DNA of 64,000 bases from DASSFG01 sp035547915 (GTDB taxonomy: Bacteria > Planctomycetota > Planctomycetia > Pirellulales > JAICIG01). The notes under the pieces were generated by a model. That model was not told the origin of the DNA and did no database searches. It saw only the letters and a list, made by a program, of their open reading frames with translations. The translations under genes and the position numbers were made by a program. Of the stretch, positions 27,859 to 36,055 are shown one piece after another. Where the stretch lies: the NCBI GenBank assembly GCA_035547915.1, contig DASZTS010000012.1:1-64000 (forward strand). Direction: 5' to 3'. Each line of letters starts with the position of its first letter. Position 1 is the stretch's first letter.

Positions 27859-28384
27859 AGGGGCAGGTGGGGCTGAGGTATCGGGCGGCCGGAAAACCGG
27901 GAACGCCGAACCGCACACAGGGGACATGCCTCTGGTATCGCCGGCGGATTTGGTCAATCCGATGCTCCGGGTCGCCGATCTCGCGGAACAACACGTGCCA
28001 CAGTGCGAGCCCGATCTTTTACTGACGCAGGCCGTGGCCAAACTCGCCATCGCAAAATCTGGTTGGCTGGCCGTTGTGCAGAAGGAAAAGCCCATAGGCG
28101 TCCTGAGCGAGCGAAACGTCGTGAATGCACTGGCGAGATCATCGTCGGATTTTGCCCACCTCACGGTCGAACAGGCGATGTCGCGCGAGTTCAGCCGGGT
28201 GCGAGAAGACGCCACGCTGGAAACGCTGATCGAGGCCTTTGGGGCGCGTGGTACGCTCGTCATCGACAAGCATGGCGGACTCGCAGGGGTCATCTATTGG
28301 CAGAATCTTGTGGGGAAACTGTCGGAGAGAGGGCTCGGGCGGGTGCTGATCAAACTGCTGGAACGTGAGGGGCGTGCAACATGA
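27833..28384 (+). CDS. Tandem CBS-domain protein
   Basis: A 183-residue protein with two CBS motifs, about residues 45-105 (TQAVAKLAIAKSGWLAVVQ, PIGVLSERNVVNALA) and 110-175 (DATLETLIEAFGARGTLVI, GGLAGVIYWQNLVGKL). CBS pairs bind adenine nucleotides and regulate enzymes or transporters. The GTG at 27833 is chosen as start because AAGGAG lies about 7 bases before it; this overlaps the glucoamylase end by 26 bases. An ATG at 27926 would remove only a linker. The stop overlaps the next gene's ATG in an ATGA junction. It probably acts as an energy-status regulator for a neighbouring enzyme. Confidence 0.78.
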   Translation: MPARLDRSKGAGGAEVSGGRKTGNAEPHTGDMPLVSPADLVNPMLRVADLAEQHVPQCEPDLLLTQAVAKLAIAKSGWLAVVQKEKPIGVLSERNVVNALARSSSDFAHLTVEQAMSREFSRVREDATLETLIEAFGARGTLVIDKHGGLAGVIYWQNLVGKLSERGLGRVLIKLLEREGRAT

Positions 28385-28566
28385 AGCAGCCCTTGATTTG
28401 GTTGGTGGGGGTGGGGTTGGCTATGGCGGCGAGCGCTGGTTGTGGCGAGCACTTGGAAAAGAAGCACGAAACGCTGGTTTCGCCCAGCGAGCGCGGCACT
28501 GAGGCCGAGAGGTCTCTGAAGAGCCCCGAACAGGATAAAGAACCTCCAACCGACACTCACCCGTGA
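28381..28566 (+). CDS. Very small lipoprotein
   Basis: A 61-residue protein with a lipoprotein signal peptide ending in the lipobox ASAGC (Cys21). The mature 41 residues are charged and hydrophilic (EKKHETLVSPSERG, EQDKEPPTD), and probably disordered. Its ATG overlaps the CBS gene stop by four bases, and the cytochrome b561/molybdopterin gene begins 12 bases after its stop, so it belongs to this operon. The role is unknown; a small periplasmic or membrane-face accessory to the following redox protein is possible. Confidence 0.7.
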   Translation: MKQPLIWLVGVGLAMAASAGCGEHLEKKHETLVSPSERGTEAERSLKSPEQDKEPPTDTHP

Positions 28567-28578
28567 CTGGGAGAAGCG

Positions 28579-30102
28579 ATGCCCGAACTGGGCTTTCCTG
28601 TAGAAATTCGCCTGGCGCATTGGTTCAACGTGCTCTTCCTCACGTTGCTCGCCCGTAGCGGCTTGTCGATCCTGTCGGCACATCCGAAGCTCTATTGGAA
28701 CATTCACGCCCGGCCGACGAGCGAGTGGCTTCGCCTCACGCGGAAACAGCTTCCCGCCGACCGCATGTGGTGTTCGACGGACGAAGAAGCACATTGGCCG
28801 AACTGGTTGGTGCTGCCTGGGGGAGAAGGTCTGGGCCTGGGACGCTACTGGCATTTTGGGATAGCACCATTCTGGCTCTTCTGCGGAGTTTTTTATGTGA
28901 CCGTGCTCTTCATGTCCTCACAGTGGCAACGGCTGGTTCCCACATCCTGGGAGGCCGTTCCTTGTGCGTGGCGGACGATGGTCGCCTATCTGAAGCTCGA
29001 ATCTCCCGAACCGGTGCCGCCCTTCACCTATCAGGACGGACTGCCTTTCAACGCCTTGCAGCAGTTGGCCTACTTCGGTGTCGTGTTCCTCCTCACGCCG
29101 TTTCAGATTCTGACCGGCATCGCACAGTCGCCATCACTACTGGCGCAATTTCCTTGGTTTGAGCGGGTCTTCGGCAATCGCCAGGGAGCACGCAGTCTGC
29201 ATTTTCTGGGATTGGTCGGCTACGCCGGCTTTCTGGCGGTGCATCTGACGATGGTCTTGTGGCATGGCGCGATGCGCGAATTCGACAAGATGGTCCTGGG
29301 CCGCGAGCACGGCAGTGGCTCGCCTTTGGCTTTGTGGCTGGGCCTGGGGATCATTTCGGCGATCGTCGCTACTCACGTCGTCGCCACAGTGATTTCGACG
29401 TATCTGAAACGCCCGACGCATCGTTTGCTTTCCGCCATTTCCGGTCCCGCGCGGCGACTGTTGCTGCACCGCTTGATGTCCGTCCAGCATTACAGTGAGC
29501 AAGAGATCTCGCCGTACTTTCGCACGAACGGCTACCCGCCCATCTCGGCCTACCCGCAAGCCAAGGGCGATGATGACACGTATGAGCGGCTGCTGGCCAA
29601 TCAGTTTCGCGATTACCGGCTCAAGATATACGGTCTGGTCGAACGATCGCTCGAGTTGTCGCTGGAGGAGCTGCGGGGCATGCCCAAGCAGGAACAAATC
29701 ACCCTGCATCATTGCATACAGGGATGGACTTCGATCGGCAAATGGGGCGGGGTGCGCCTGAGCGATATTCTGGCGCTCTGCCGCCCTCTGCCGGAGGCAC
29801 GCTATCTGGTGTTTCGCTCGTTCGGGAAGCATGAGAAGAGCGACGTGCCATGCTATTACGAGTGCATCGATATGAAGATCGCCCGGCATTCGCAAACGAT
29901 CTTGGCGTACGAGCTGAACGACGAGACGCTGCCAGTGCAGCATGGTGCCCCGCTGCGCCCGCGTTTCGAGACAAAACTGGGCTTCAAAATGGTCAAATTC
30001 TTGCGGTCGATCGAGTTCGTGGCGGATTACCGAACGGTGGGCGAGGGGATGGGGGGCGTCAGGGAAGATCGCCAGCAATATGACATGGGAGCGGAGATTT
30101 AG
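28579..30102 (+). CDS. Cytochrome b561-like membrane domain fused to a molybdopterin-binding oxidoreductase domain
   Basis: A 507-residue fusion. The first 275 residues form a b-type cytochrome resembling cytochrome b561/formate dehydrogenase gamma. Membrane helices contain candidate haem histidines in RLAHWFNVLF, GRYWHFGIAPFW, RSLHFLGLVGYAGF and FLAVHLTMVLWHG. Residues about 330-500 form a SUOX/YedY-like molybdopterin domain: LSLEELRGMPKQEQ, then LHHCIQGWTSIGKWGGV. Cys379 there is the expected molybdenum ligand, followed by ETKLGFKMVKFLRSIEF. Normally these two domains are separate subunits (as in YedYZ), so this gene would put enzyme and electron acceptor in one chain. No Tat signal is seen, and which side of the membrane the Mo domain lies on is unclear. 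GGGAGAAG precedes the start. Confidence 0.86.
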   Translation: MPELGFPVEIRLAHWFNVLFLTLLARSGLSILSAHPKLYWNIHARPTSEWLRLTRKQLPADRMWCSTDEEAHWPNWLVLPGGEGLGLGRYWHFGIAPFWLFCGVFYVTVLFMSSQWQRLVPTSWEAVPCAWRTMVAYLKLESPEPVPPFTYQDGLPFNALQQLAYFGVVFLLTPFQILTGIAQSPSLLAQFPWFERVFGNRQGARSLHFLGLVGYAGFLAVHLTMVLWHGAMREFDKMVLGREHGSGSPLALWLGLGIISAIVATHVVATVISTYLKRPTHRLLSAISGPARRLLLHRLMSVQHYSEQEISPYFRTNGYPPISAYPQAKGDDDTYERLLANQFRDYRLKIYGLVERSLELSLEELRGMPKQEQITLHHCIQGWTSIGKWGGVRLSDILALCRPLPEARYLVFRSFGKHEKSDVPCYYECIDMKIARHSQTILAYELNDETLPVQHGAPLRPRFETKLGFKMVKFLRSIEFVADYRTVGEGMGGVREDRQQYDMGAEI

Positions 30103-30138
30103 CCGGTCGTTTCTTTTCGCAGAGGATCAGAAAGAGCC

Positions 30139-31254
30139 ATGACCAACCGCGGTGGGCATCTGACAGCACCGATCGACAGTCTCGACGTGAGCGCTTATAC
30201 CGTTCCGACCGATCAACCAGAATCGGACGGCACGTCTGAATGGAATAAGACCACGCTTGTGCTCGTCAAGGCTCAGGCTATGGGAAAACAGGGCCTGGGC
30301 TATACGTACGCCGATGTGGCCACCGCCGCCCTGATCCGTCATACGCTCGCCGATATCGTCACCGGCCTCGACGCCTTCGCCGTCAGCGATGCGTGGCACA
30401 AAATGGTCCGAGCGATTCGTAACCTCGGCCGGCCGGGCATCGCCTCAATGGCCATTTCGGCCGTAGATAGTGCCTTGTGGGACCTCAAGGCGCGACTGCT
30501 CGAGCTGCCGCTCGTCACGTTGCTGGGCGCCGTCCACCAGACAGTGCCCGTCTATGGCAGCGGCGGCTTCACATCGTATTCCGAAGAGCAACTATGTAAG
30601 CAACTTGGTTCCTGGGCTGCCGACGGAATTAAACAAGTGAAAATGAAAATCGGCCGCGATCCGATGGCCGATCGGCGGCGCGTCGCGGCTGTACGGCAGG
30701 CGATCGGCGACCAGACGAAGCTGTTCGTCGATGCCAACGGTGCCTATTCTCGCAAAGAGGCGCTTTCGCAAGCCAGCACTTTCGACGGTCGGGGAGTTGT
30801 CTGGTTTGAAGAACCCGTGTCATCGGACGATCTGGAAGGACTGCGACTTATGCGCGATAGAGCGCCGGCCGGCATGGAGATAGCCGCCGGCGAATACGGC
30901 TATGATCTCGTCTATTTTCGAAGGATGCTTGCGGCGGGGGCGGTTGACGTATTGCAGATCGATGCGACCAGGGCGGGCGGCATTACGGGCTTTGCGCAGG
31001 CGGCTACCCTGGCTGCCGCATACCAACTCGATGTCTCGGCACACTGCGCTCCGTCGCTGCACGCGCATGTATGCTGCGCACTTGCCAACGTCCGGCCTTT
31101 GGAATACTTCCACGATCATGTGCGCATCGAGAAGCTGCTTTTCGACGGTGTCCTGACGCCCACCAATGGTGAACTTCGTCCAGATTCATCGCGCCCTGGG
31201 ATCGGCCTGGAGCTTAAAGCCGCCGACGCAAATCGTTTCGCTGTGAACTTCTAA
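30139..31254 (+). CDS. Enolase-superfamily (mandelate racemase/muconate lactonizing type) enzyme
   Basis: A 371-residue enolase-superfamily enzyme. The active-site set is complete for the mandelate-racemase-like branch: KMK at 168-170 as base, metal ligands Asp198, Glu224 (FEEP) and Glu252 (AAGEYGYD), and an Asp275/His302 dyad on the opposite face (QIDATRAGG, SAHCAPSLHA). The N-terminal capping domain covers about residues 1-120. The presence of both a Lys base and a His-Asp dyad suggests a sugar-acid dehydratase or racemase; the substrate cannot be fixed. It comes 36 bases after the cytochrome/Mo gene. Its TAA stop (31252-31254) is also the flank of a partial palindromic element. Confidence 0.88.
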   Translation: MTNRGGHLTAPIDSLDVSAYTVPTDQPESDGTSEWNKTTLVLVKAQAMGKQGLGYTYADVATAALIRHTLADIVTGLDAFAVSDAWHKMVRAIRNLGRPGIASMAISAVDSALWDLKARLLELPLVTLLGAVHQTVPVYGSGGFTSYSEEQLCKQLGSWAADGIKQVKMKIGRDPMADRRRVAAVRQAIGDQTKLFVDANGAYSRKEALSQASTFDGRGVVWFEEPVSSDDLEGLRLMRDRAPAGMEIAAGEYGYDLVYFRRMLAAGAVDVLQIDATRAGGITGFAQAATLAAAYQLDVSAHCAPSLHAHVCCALANVRPLEYFHDHVRIEKLLFDGVLTPTNGELRPDSSRPGIGLELKAADANRFAVNF

Positions 31255-31307
31255 GAGCAACCGACAAGACCCGGCTTGAGCCGCTAAAAATCGGCGTTTC
31301 ACGGGTC
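31252..31307 (-). repeat. Palindromic element, half copy at the stop of the enolase-superfamily gene
   Basis: TAAGAGCAACCGACAAGACCCGG followed by GCTAAAAATCGGCGTTTCACGGG, corresponding to one terminus plus the inner arm of the family. The other half is missing. The TAA flank coincides with the stop codon of the enolase-superfamily gene, so the insertion either landed exactly at that stop or supplied it. Confidence 0.75.
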
Positions 31308-31723
31308 TGCCCCCGCCATCGTGAGGCGCCTTCGCGCTGCTCGTCTTCGGCTACCTCTGAACGCACACCGCGGAATCGAAGCAGCAGAAAGTTCCGCCAT
31401 TGTGCGACCGATGGCAGCCTGGAGTGCACGCATGTCTGATGCCAGACGGCATGTAGCTGCCAACGCTGAACGTCAAGTCGCAATGGCGGGCCGTCATCCG
31501 TCTCATGGCAGAATCATTTGCTGGTCGCTTACCGATCGAGACGAAAGCGTAACAATGTCATGCAACGCATCACTCCCTTGGTTTGGTGTAGTATTTGCAC
31601 GAAACTTTGCAGGCCGTTCGGCAACTGTGCCCAATAAATACGCACGGCTGAGTTCTCCCTACCCGATGCGCAAGCGAATTAGATCATTCGGGTCTCATCA
31701 GACCAGGAGCATTCTCAGCAGAC
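31308..31723. other. Intergenic region upstream of the RND operon
   Basis: 416 bases without a supported gene. A rightward frame is open over much of it, but the translation is arginine-rich and unlike a protein. The promoter of the RND operon should be here; TTGGTT and TAGTAT boxes near 31579-31593 are too close together to be convincing. I see no other structure. Confidence 0.45.
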
Positions 31724-32785
31724 ATGGCAGAGAACGGAAGAAAATCGGGCGATGACCGCGAAGGAGGGGCTGAGAAACAGGGAAAACCAGTTTCTGCCCC
31801 GGGAACAATCGAAGTGCGCACAAGCGATGCCGGTATCGCTCAGCCGATCACCAACCCGCCACCGGAACGCGCCGTAGCGTTTGAGACGCGCGGGTTGTCG
31901 GAGTCGCCGGGAGCCTACCCGTTTGTCGGTAGCGGCGGTGTCGTGCAATGTGCCGACAAAAAAGGGGGTGGACAAGAAAATCGCGACGAAACAAACGCGA
32001 AACAGCAGCAAGACGAAGGCGACAAGAGAGAAAGGACGCGGGAAAAAGAGGAAGGCGGCAAGAAACATCGCAAGCAAGAAAGCGGCGAGCCCGAGAAAGG
32101 CGAGCACAGGCACGGTCAAGAGCACAAATCTAACCACAAGCAGAAGAACAACGATGAAGGACATGAGCGGCAGAAACGGCATGGCGACGAGCATCGGCGC
32201 CATGGCCAGTCGCACCATCGAAACAAGAAAGATGAGCTGCGAAGCAAGTTGCCGCGTTGGCCAACGCTGGTAATCGTCTGCATCATGTCGCTCGTCTGCG
32301 GGGCAAGCGGTGCGTGGGGCTATTCGGCGCTCTTCGGCGCTTCGCAGTCCGCGGACAAAGGGAAGAGTTCGGGCAAGGGCGGCAAGAGTTCGGAGAAAGG
32401 CGGCGGTTCCGACAAGTCAGGCGGCGGTGATTCCGACTCCGATCAGGGCGCGGAGCTCAAAGAGCTCAAGAAGAACTTTGGAGATCTGGACGATGGCATT
32501 AAACAGCTCACCGCGCGGATCGACAGGCTAACCGAATCGCTACTCGAGTCGCGTCTTCCTGTTCCCGAGTACTTCGCGGGCACGAGCCGCATCGCACGCA
32601 TGGCACCTGCCGGCGAAGAGTCGCCGCCGATTCTTCCCAACGCGTTGCCCACGCAATTGAATGTGTTGCGACGGAAGGTCGACCAGATGTCCGACCTTCC
32701 TGCCCGAGTTCATGCACTGGAAGAGCTGTTACCAGTCCTTCAGGAAGAGATCAAGATGCTCGAGGCCCGCAGGGCCGGGCCCTGA
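31724..32785 (+). CDS. Charged single-helix membrane protein with periplasmic coiled coil
   Basis: A 353-residue protein with an unusual layout. Residues 1-175 are extremely hydrophilic, with long runs of Lys, Glu, Gln, His and Arg, so a disordered cytoplasmic domain is likely. One membrane helix follows at about 180-202 (LVIVCIMSLVCGASGAWGY). Then comes a low-complexity Gly/Ser/Lys/Asp linker (to about 240) and two coiled-coil segments (LKELKKNFGDLDDGIKQL and LHVLRR-like repeats near 315-350). I do not recognise a family. It lies 27 bases before the RND transporter gene and probably is its operon leader; a helper or tether for the efflux complex is an inference from position only. Confidence 0.7.
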   Translation: MAENGRKSGDDREGGAEKQGKPVSAPGTIEVRTSDAGIAQPITNPPPERAVAFETRGLSESPGAYPFVGSGGVVQCADKKGGGQENRDETNAKQQQDEGDKRERTREKEEGGKKHRKQESGEPEKGEHRHGQEHKSNHKQKNNDEGHERQKRHGDEHRRHGQSHHRNKKDELRSKLPRWPTLVIVCIMSLVCGASGAWGYSALFGASQSADKGKSSGKGGKSSEKGGGSDKSGGGDSDSDQGAELKELKKNFGDLDDGIKQLTARIDRLTESLLESRLPVPEYFAGTSRIARMAPAGEESPPILPNALPTQLNVLRRKVDQMSDLPARVHALEELLPVLQEEIKMLEARRAGP

Positions 32786-32812
32786 CGCCGCTCCATCGCT
32801 TGAGGTGCCTGC

Positions 32813-35800
32813 TTGAGTCCAAGCGTTTTCGCGATGCGGCATCCGATCACGACGCTGATGGTCGTTGTGGCTCTCGTCAGCTCCGGTGTTCTCGCCTTCG
32901 AGCAAATGCATGTAGACATCTTTCCGGCGCTCAATGTGCCGAAGATCTACGTCTTCCTCGACTACATCGGTATGACTCCCGATCAGATGGAAGGCTTCAT
33001 CGTCAATCAATTGGAGCTGTACTTTCAGTACGTCGATGGCATCAAGGACATCAAATCGCGGAACATCCAGCAAGTCTCATTGGTCGAGCTGGAATTCCTC
33101 GAGGGGACGGACATCGGCCAGGCAATGGCCCAAGTCGTGGCGATGTCGGATCGGGCCATGTCGTGGATGCCGCCGGGGACACTGCCGCCATTCATTATGC
33201 GGATGGATGCCGGCAGCATTCCGGTCGGCTATCTGGTACTCGAGAGCGAGGAAGCTTCACTTGGGCAACTCGGCGATTGGGCAAACAACCTGGTGCGGCC
33301 CCAGGTACAAAAGCTTGTCCCTGGCACGGTGGCCATCTCTCCCTTCGGCCCCAACATGCGCTCGATCGTCATTCGCGTCGATCCCAGCAAAATGCAGGCG
33401 TATAACCTCACGCCTCAGGAAGTGATCGAGGCGGTGGCCAAGGGAAACCGGGTCGTGCCGGGCGGCAACGTCTACATCAAAGACTCCATGCCGTTTGCCT
33501 GGAATAATGCCACGGTGGTCGACCCGGAGCGCCTGGGCGACATTCCCGTGAAAGTGGGGCACAACGTCTATCTCCGCGATGTCGCGATGGTCAAAGACGA
33601 CATCGATCTGACCTACGGATATGCGCTGTACAATGGCAAGAAAGCGTGCCACCTGCCGATCATCAAGAAAGACACCGGCTCGGCCTTGGAAGTCGCCTCC
33701 AAGACGCGCGAATCGATCGAGCAATTCCGGAACGTCTTACCACGCAAATATCGCGACAAGGTCAACATCAGCTTTCGCTTCGACGAGACACCGACGGTTC
33801 TGCATGCGGTCGAAAGTGTCGCCACCGAAGGTGCTATCGGTGCTGCTCTGACCGGCCTGATGATCCTCATCTTCTTGCGCGATCCACGCAGCGTGATCGT
33901 GGTTGTCACGAATATTCCGCTGGCGCTCACCGGCTCGCTCGTCGGCCTTTGGGTGACGGGGAACACGATCAACATCATGTCGCTGGGAGGGATGGCCCTG
34001 GCCATCGGCATTCTCGTCGACGAAGCCACGGTAACCATCGAAAACACCCACGTGCAGATGGAGAAAACGTCGAACCTCGCCACGGCGGTGCTCGCGGCCG
34101 CCAAGGAGACGGCCGTGCCACGGCTATTGGCATTATTCTGCATTCTCTCCGTCTTCATTCCCGCCTTCGTGATGAAAAACCCGCTCCGCTCGCTCTTCCT
34201 TCCGCTGACGCTGGGTGTCGCCTTTGCCATGATCTGCTCCTACTTGCTATCCAGCACATTGGTGCCGATCTTGAGCGTCTACCTTCTCAAGCACAAAGAG
34301 CAACCTCAGGGCGGCCTCCTCAAGAAGCTGACCGCCGGATACTCAACTTTGGTGGACCGGTTCGTTGGGTGGCGATCTGTCGTCGTGCCCGCGTATCTTG
34401 TCGTCTGTGCAGCGATTCTGACATTCGCGGGTTTTGAAATCGGTACGGAGTTGTTTCCGTCGGTCGATCAGGGCGTGTTCGTGCTCCGTTTCCGGCCTCC
34501 GCCCGGCTCGCACTACGAGATCACGCGTGCGATGGCCGTGAAGTGCCTGGAAGTCATCGAGGAGGAGGCCGGAGAGGACAACATGAAGGTTTCGCTTGGC
34601 TTCGCGGGCCAAGTGGCGATCAACTTCGGCATCGATAACATGGTGCTTTTCATGCGTGGTCCCGACGATGGACAACTGCGTGTGGCCCTGCGCGAGGACA
34701 CCGACATCAAGCTCGACGAGTTTCGCGAGCGCTTGCGCAAGGTTCTGCCCGAAAAGGTCACTCCCTGGCTGGCCGACCGGCTGCAACGAGGCGGATTGTC
34801 AAAGGAGAAGGCACTCAAGGAGGCCAAGAAGTCGACGTTCGGCTTTGAGCCGGGCGATATCGTGACGAAGGTCATGAGCTTTGGCTCCGAGATGCCGATT
34901 GCCGTGCGGTTCATTGGAACGGACCTGGAGGACGTTCGCAGTTACGCCGAGGCGGTCAAGTCGAAGATGGAGCGCATTCCCTATCTGCGCGATATTCAAT
35001 TCAAGCAAACGCTCGATTATCCGACGGTCGAGGTCGAGATCGATCGCGAGAAAGCCAATCTGGCGTATGCGACCGTCGCCGACGTCAGCAAAGCCATCGT
35101 GATGGCAACCAATTCGACTCGCTTCACCGACCTCAATTTCTGGATCGATAACAGTACGGGCTCCAGTTACCTCGTCGAGGTCTACGTTCCGCCCAAGCAA
35201 ATGGCTTCGACGGAAGACCTCGCGGCCATTCCGATCGACAGGGTGAATCCACTGGTCAACCTGATGGTGCGCGATGTGGCAACGGTGCACAGAGGGAAAC
35301 GGCCCGGCGAGTACGATCGTGACATGTCGCAGCGATTTCTGACCCTCATCGCCAACGTCGAAGGCGAGGATATGGGGCGGGCAGCCAAGCAGGTGCAACA
35401 GGCCATCGACGCCATTGGCGATGCGCCCGAAGGCGTGCGTACCGAGACGCAGGGACAACTTCCACCTATGGAACAAATGTTTAAGGCTCTCGGCATCGGT
35501 CTGGCCGTTGCCGTGTTCGTGATCCTGGTGCTACTGACCGCCTATTTTGAATCACCTCGCTTAGCCATCATCTCAGTCAGCGCGGTCCCCGGTGTGCTCG
35601 CCGGCATCGGTAGCATCCTGCTTATCACGAACACGACCCTTAACATCGAATCGTTTATGGGTTCGATCATGTGCATCGGAGTGTCGGTCTCAAACTCCGT
35701 AATGCTGGTCACCTTCATGAACGAGCATTGGCAAAAGGGAATGTCATCCACCAAGGCGGCCATCCAAGGCGCCGGTGAGCGGTTGAGACCCGTACTCATG

Positions 35801-36055
35801 ACCGCCTGCGCGATGACCATTGGCATGGTCCCGATGGCGCTTGGATTGGAGAAAGGCAGCCAGATGGAGGCGCCCTTGGGCCGAGCAGTGATCGGCGGGC
35901 TCATCATGTCGACCTTCGCGACGCTGTTGGTTGTCCCGTCGATCTTCGCGCTGGTCATCGGCAAGAGCGAGGCCCGGTCGCCATCGCTTGATCCTCACGA
36001 TCCCGAAAGTGCTCATTATGATCGTGAGGCGAGTCAATCCTCCGGAGGTTCCTGA
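32813..36055 (+). CDS. RND-family efflux permease (AcrB/HAE-like)
   Basis: A 1080-residue inner-membrane transporter driven by the proton gradient. It begins at a TTG at 32813, preceded by GAGGTG; the next in-frame ATG would cut into the first helix. The N terminus shows the family motif MRHPITTLMVVVALVSSG and FPALNVPKIYVFLDYIG. The two large periplasmic loops lie at about 35-330 and 560-880. The TM4 proton-relay region reads GGMALAIGILVDEATVTIEN, with Asp403. The repeat half has helices near 900 (GIGLAVAVFVILVLL) and 960-1050. Efflux or lipid/siderophore export are possible. It forms an operon with the preceding coiled-coil protein and the following adaptor (one-base overlap). No TolC-type outer-membrane gene was found in the window. 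Confidence 0.92.
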   Translation: MSPSVFAMRHPITTLMVVVALVSSGVLAFEQMHVDIFPALNVPKIYVFLDYIGMTPDQMEGFIVNQLELYFQYVDGIKDIKSRNIQQVSLVELEFLEGTDIGQAMAQVVAMSDRAMSWMPPGTLPPFIMRMDAGSIPVGYLVLESEEASLGQLGDWANNLVRPQVQKLVPGTVAISPFGPNMRSIVIRVDPSKMQAYNLTPQEVIEAVAKGNRVVPGGNVYIKDSMPFAWNNATVVDPERLGDIPVKVGHNVYLRDVAMVKDDIDLTYGYALYNGKKACHLPIIKKDTGSALEVASKTRESIEQFRNVLPRKYRDKVNISFRFDETPTVLHAVESVATEGAIGAALTGLMILIFLRDPRSVIVVVTNIPLALTGSLVGLWVTGNTINIMSLGGMALAIGILVDEATVTIENTHVQMEKTSNLATAVLAAAKETAVPRLLALFCILSVFIPAFVMKNPLRSLFLPLTLGVAFAMICSYLLSSTLVPILSVYLLKHKEQPQGGLLKKLTAGYSTLVDRFVGWRSVVVPAYLVVCAAILTFAGFEIGTELFPSVDQGVFVLRFRPPPGSHYEITRAMAVKCLEVIEEEAGEDNMKVSLGFAGQVAINFGIDNMVLFMRGPDDGQLRVALREDTDIKLDEFRERLRKVLPEKVTPWLADRLQRGGLSKEKALKEAKKSTFGFEPGDIVTKVMSFGSEMPIAVRFIGTDLEDVRSYAEAVKSKMERIPYLRDIQFKQTLDYPTVEVEIDREKANLAYATVADVSKAIVMATNSTRFTDLNFWIDNSTGSSYLVEVYVPPKQMASTEDLAAIPIDRVNPLVNLMVRDVATVHRGKRPGEYDRDMSQRFLTLIANVEGEDMGRAAKQVQQAIDAIGDAPEGVRTETQGQLPPMEQMFKALGIGLAVAVFVILVLLTAYFESPRLAIISVSAVPGVLAGIGSILLITNTTLNIESFMGSIMCIGVSVSNSVMLVTFMNEHWQKGMSSTKAAIQGAGERLRPVLMTACAMTIGMVPMALGLEKGSQMEAPLGRAVIGGLIMSTFATLLVVPSIFALVIGKSEARSPSLDPHDPESAHYDREASQSSGGS

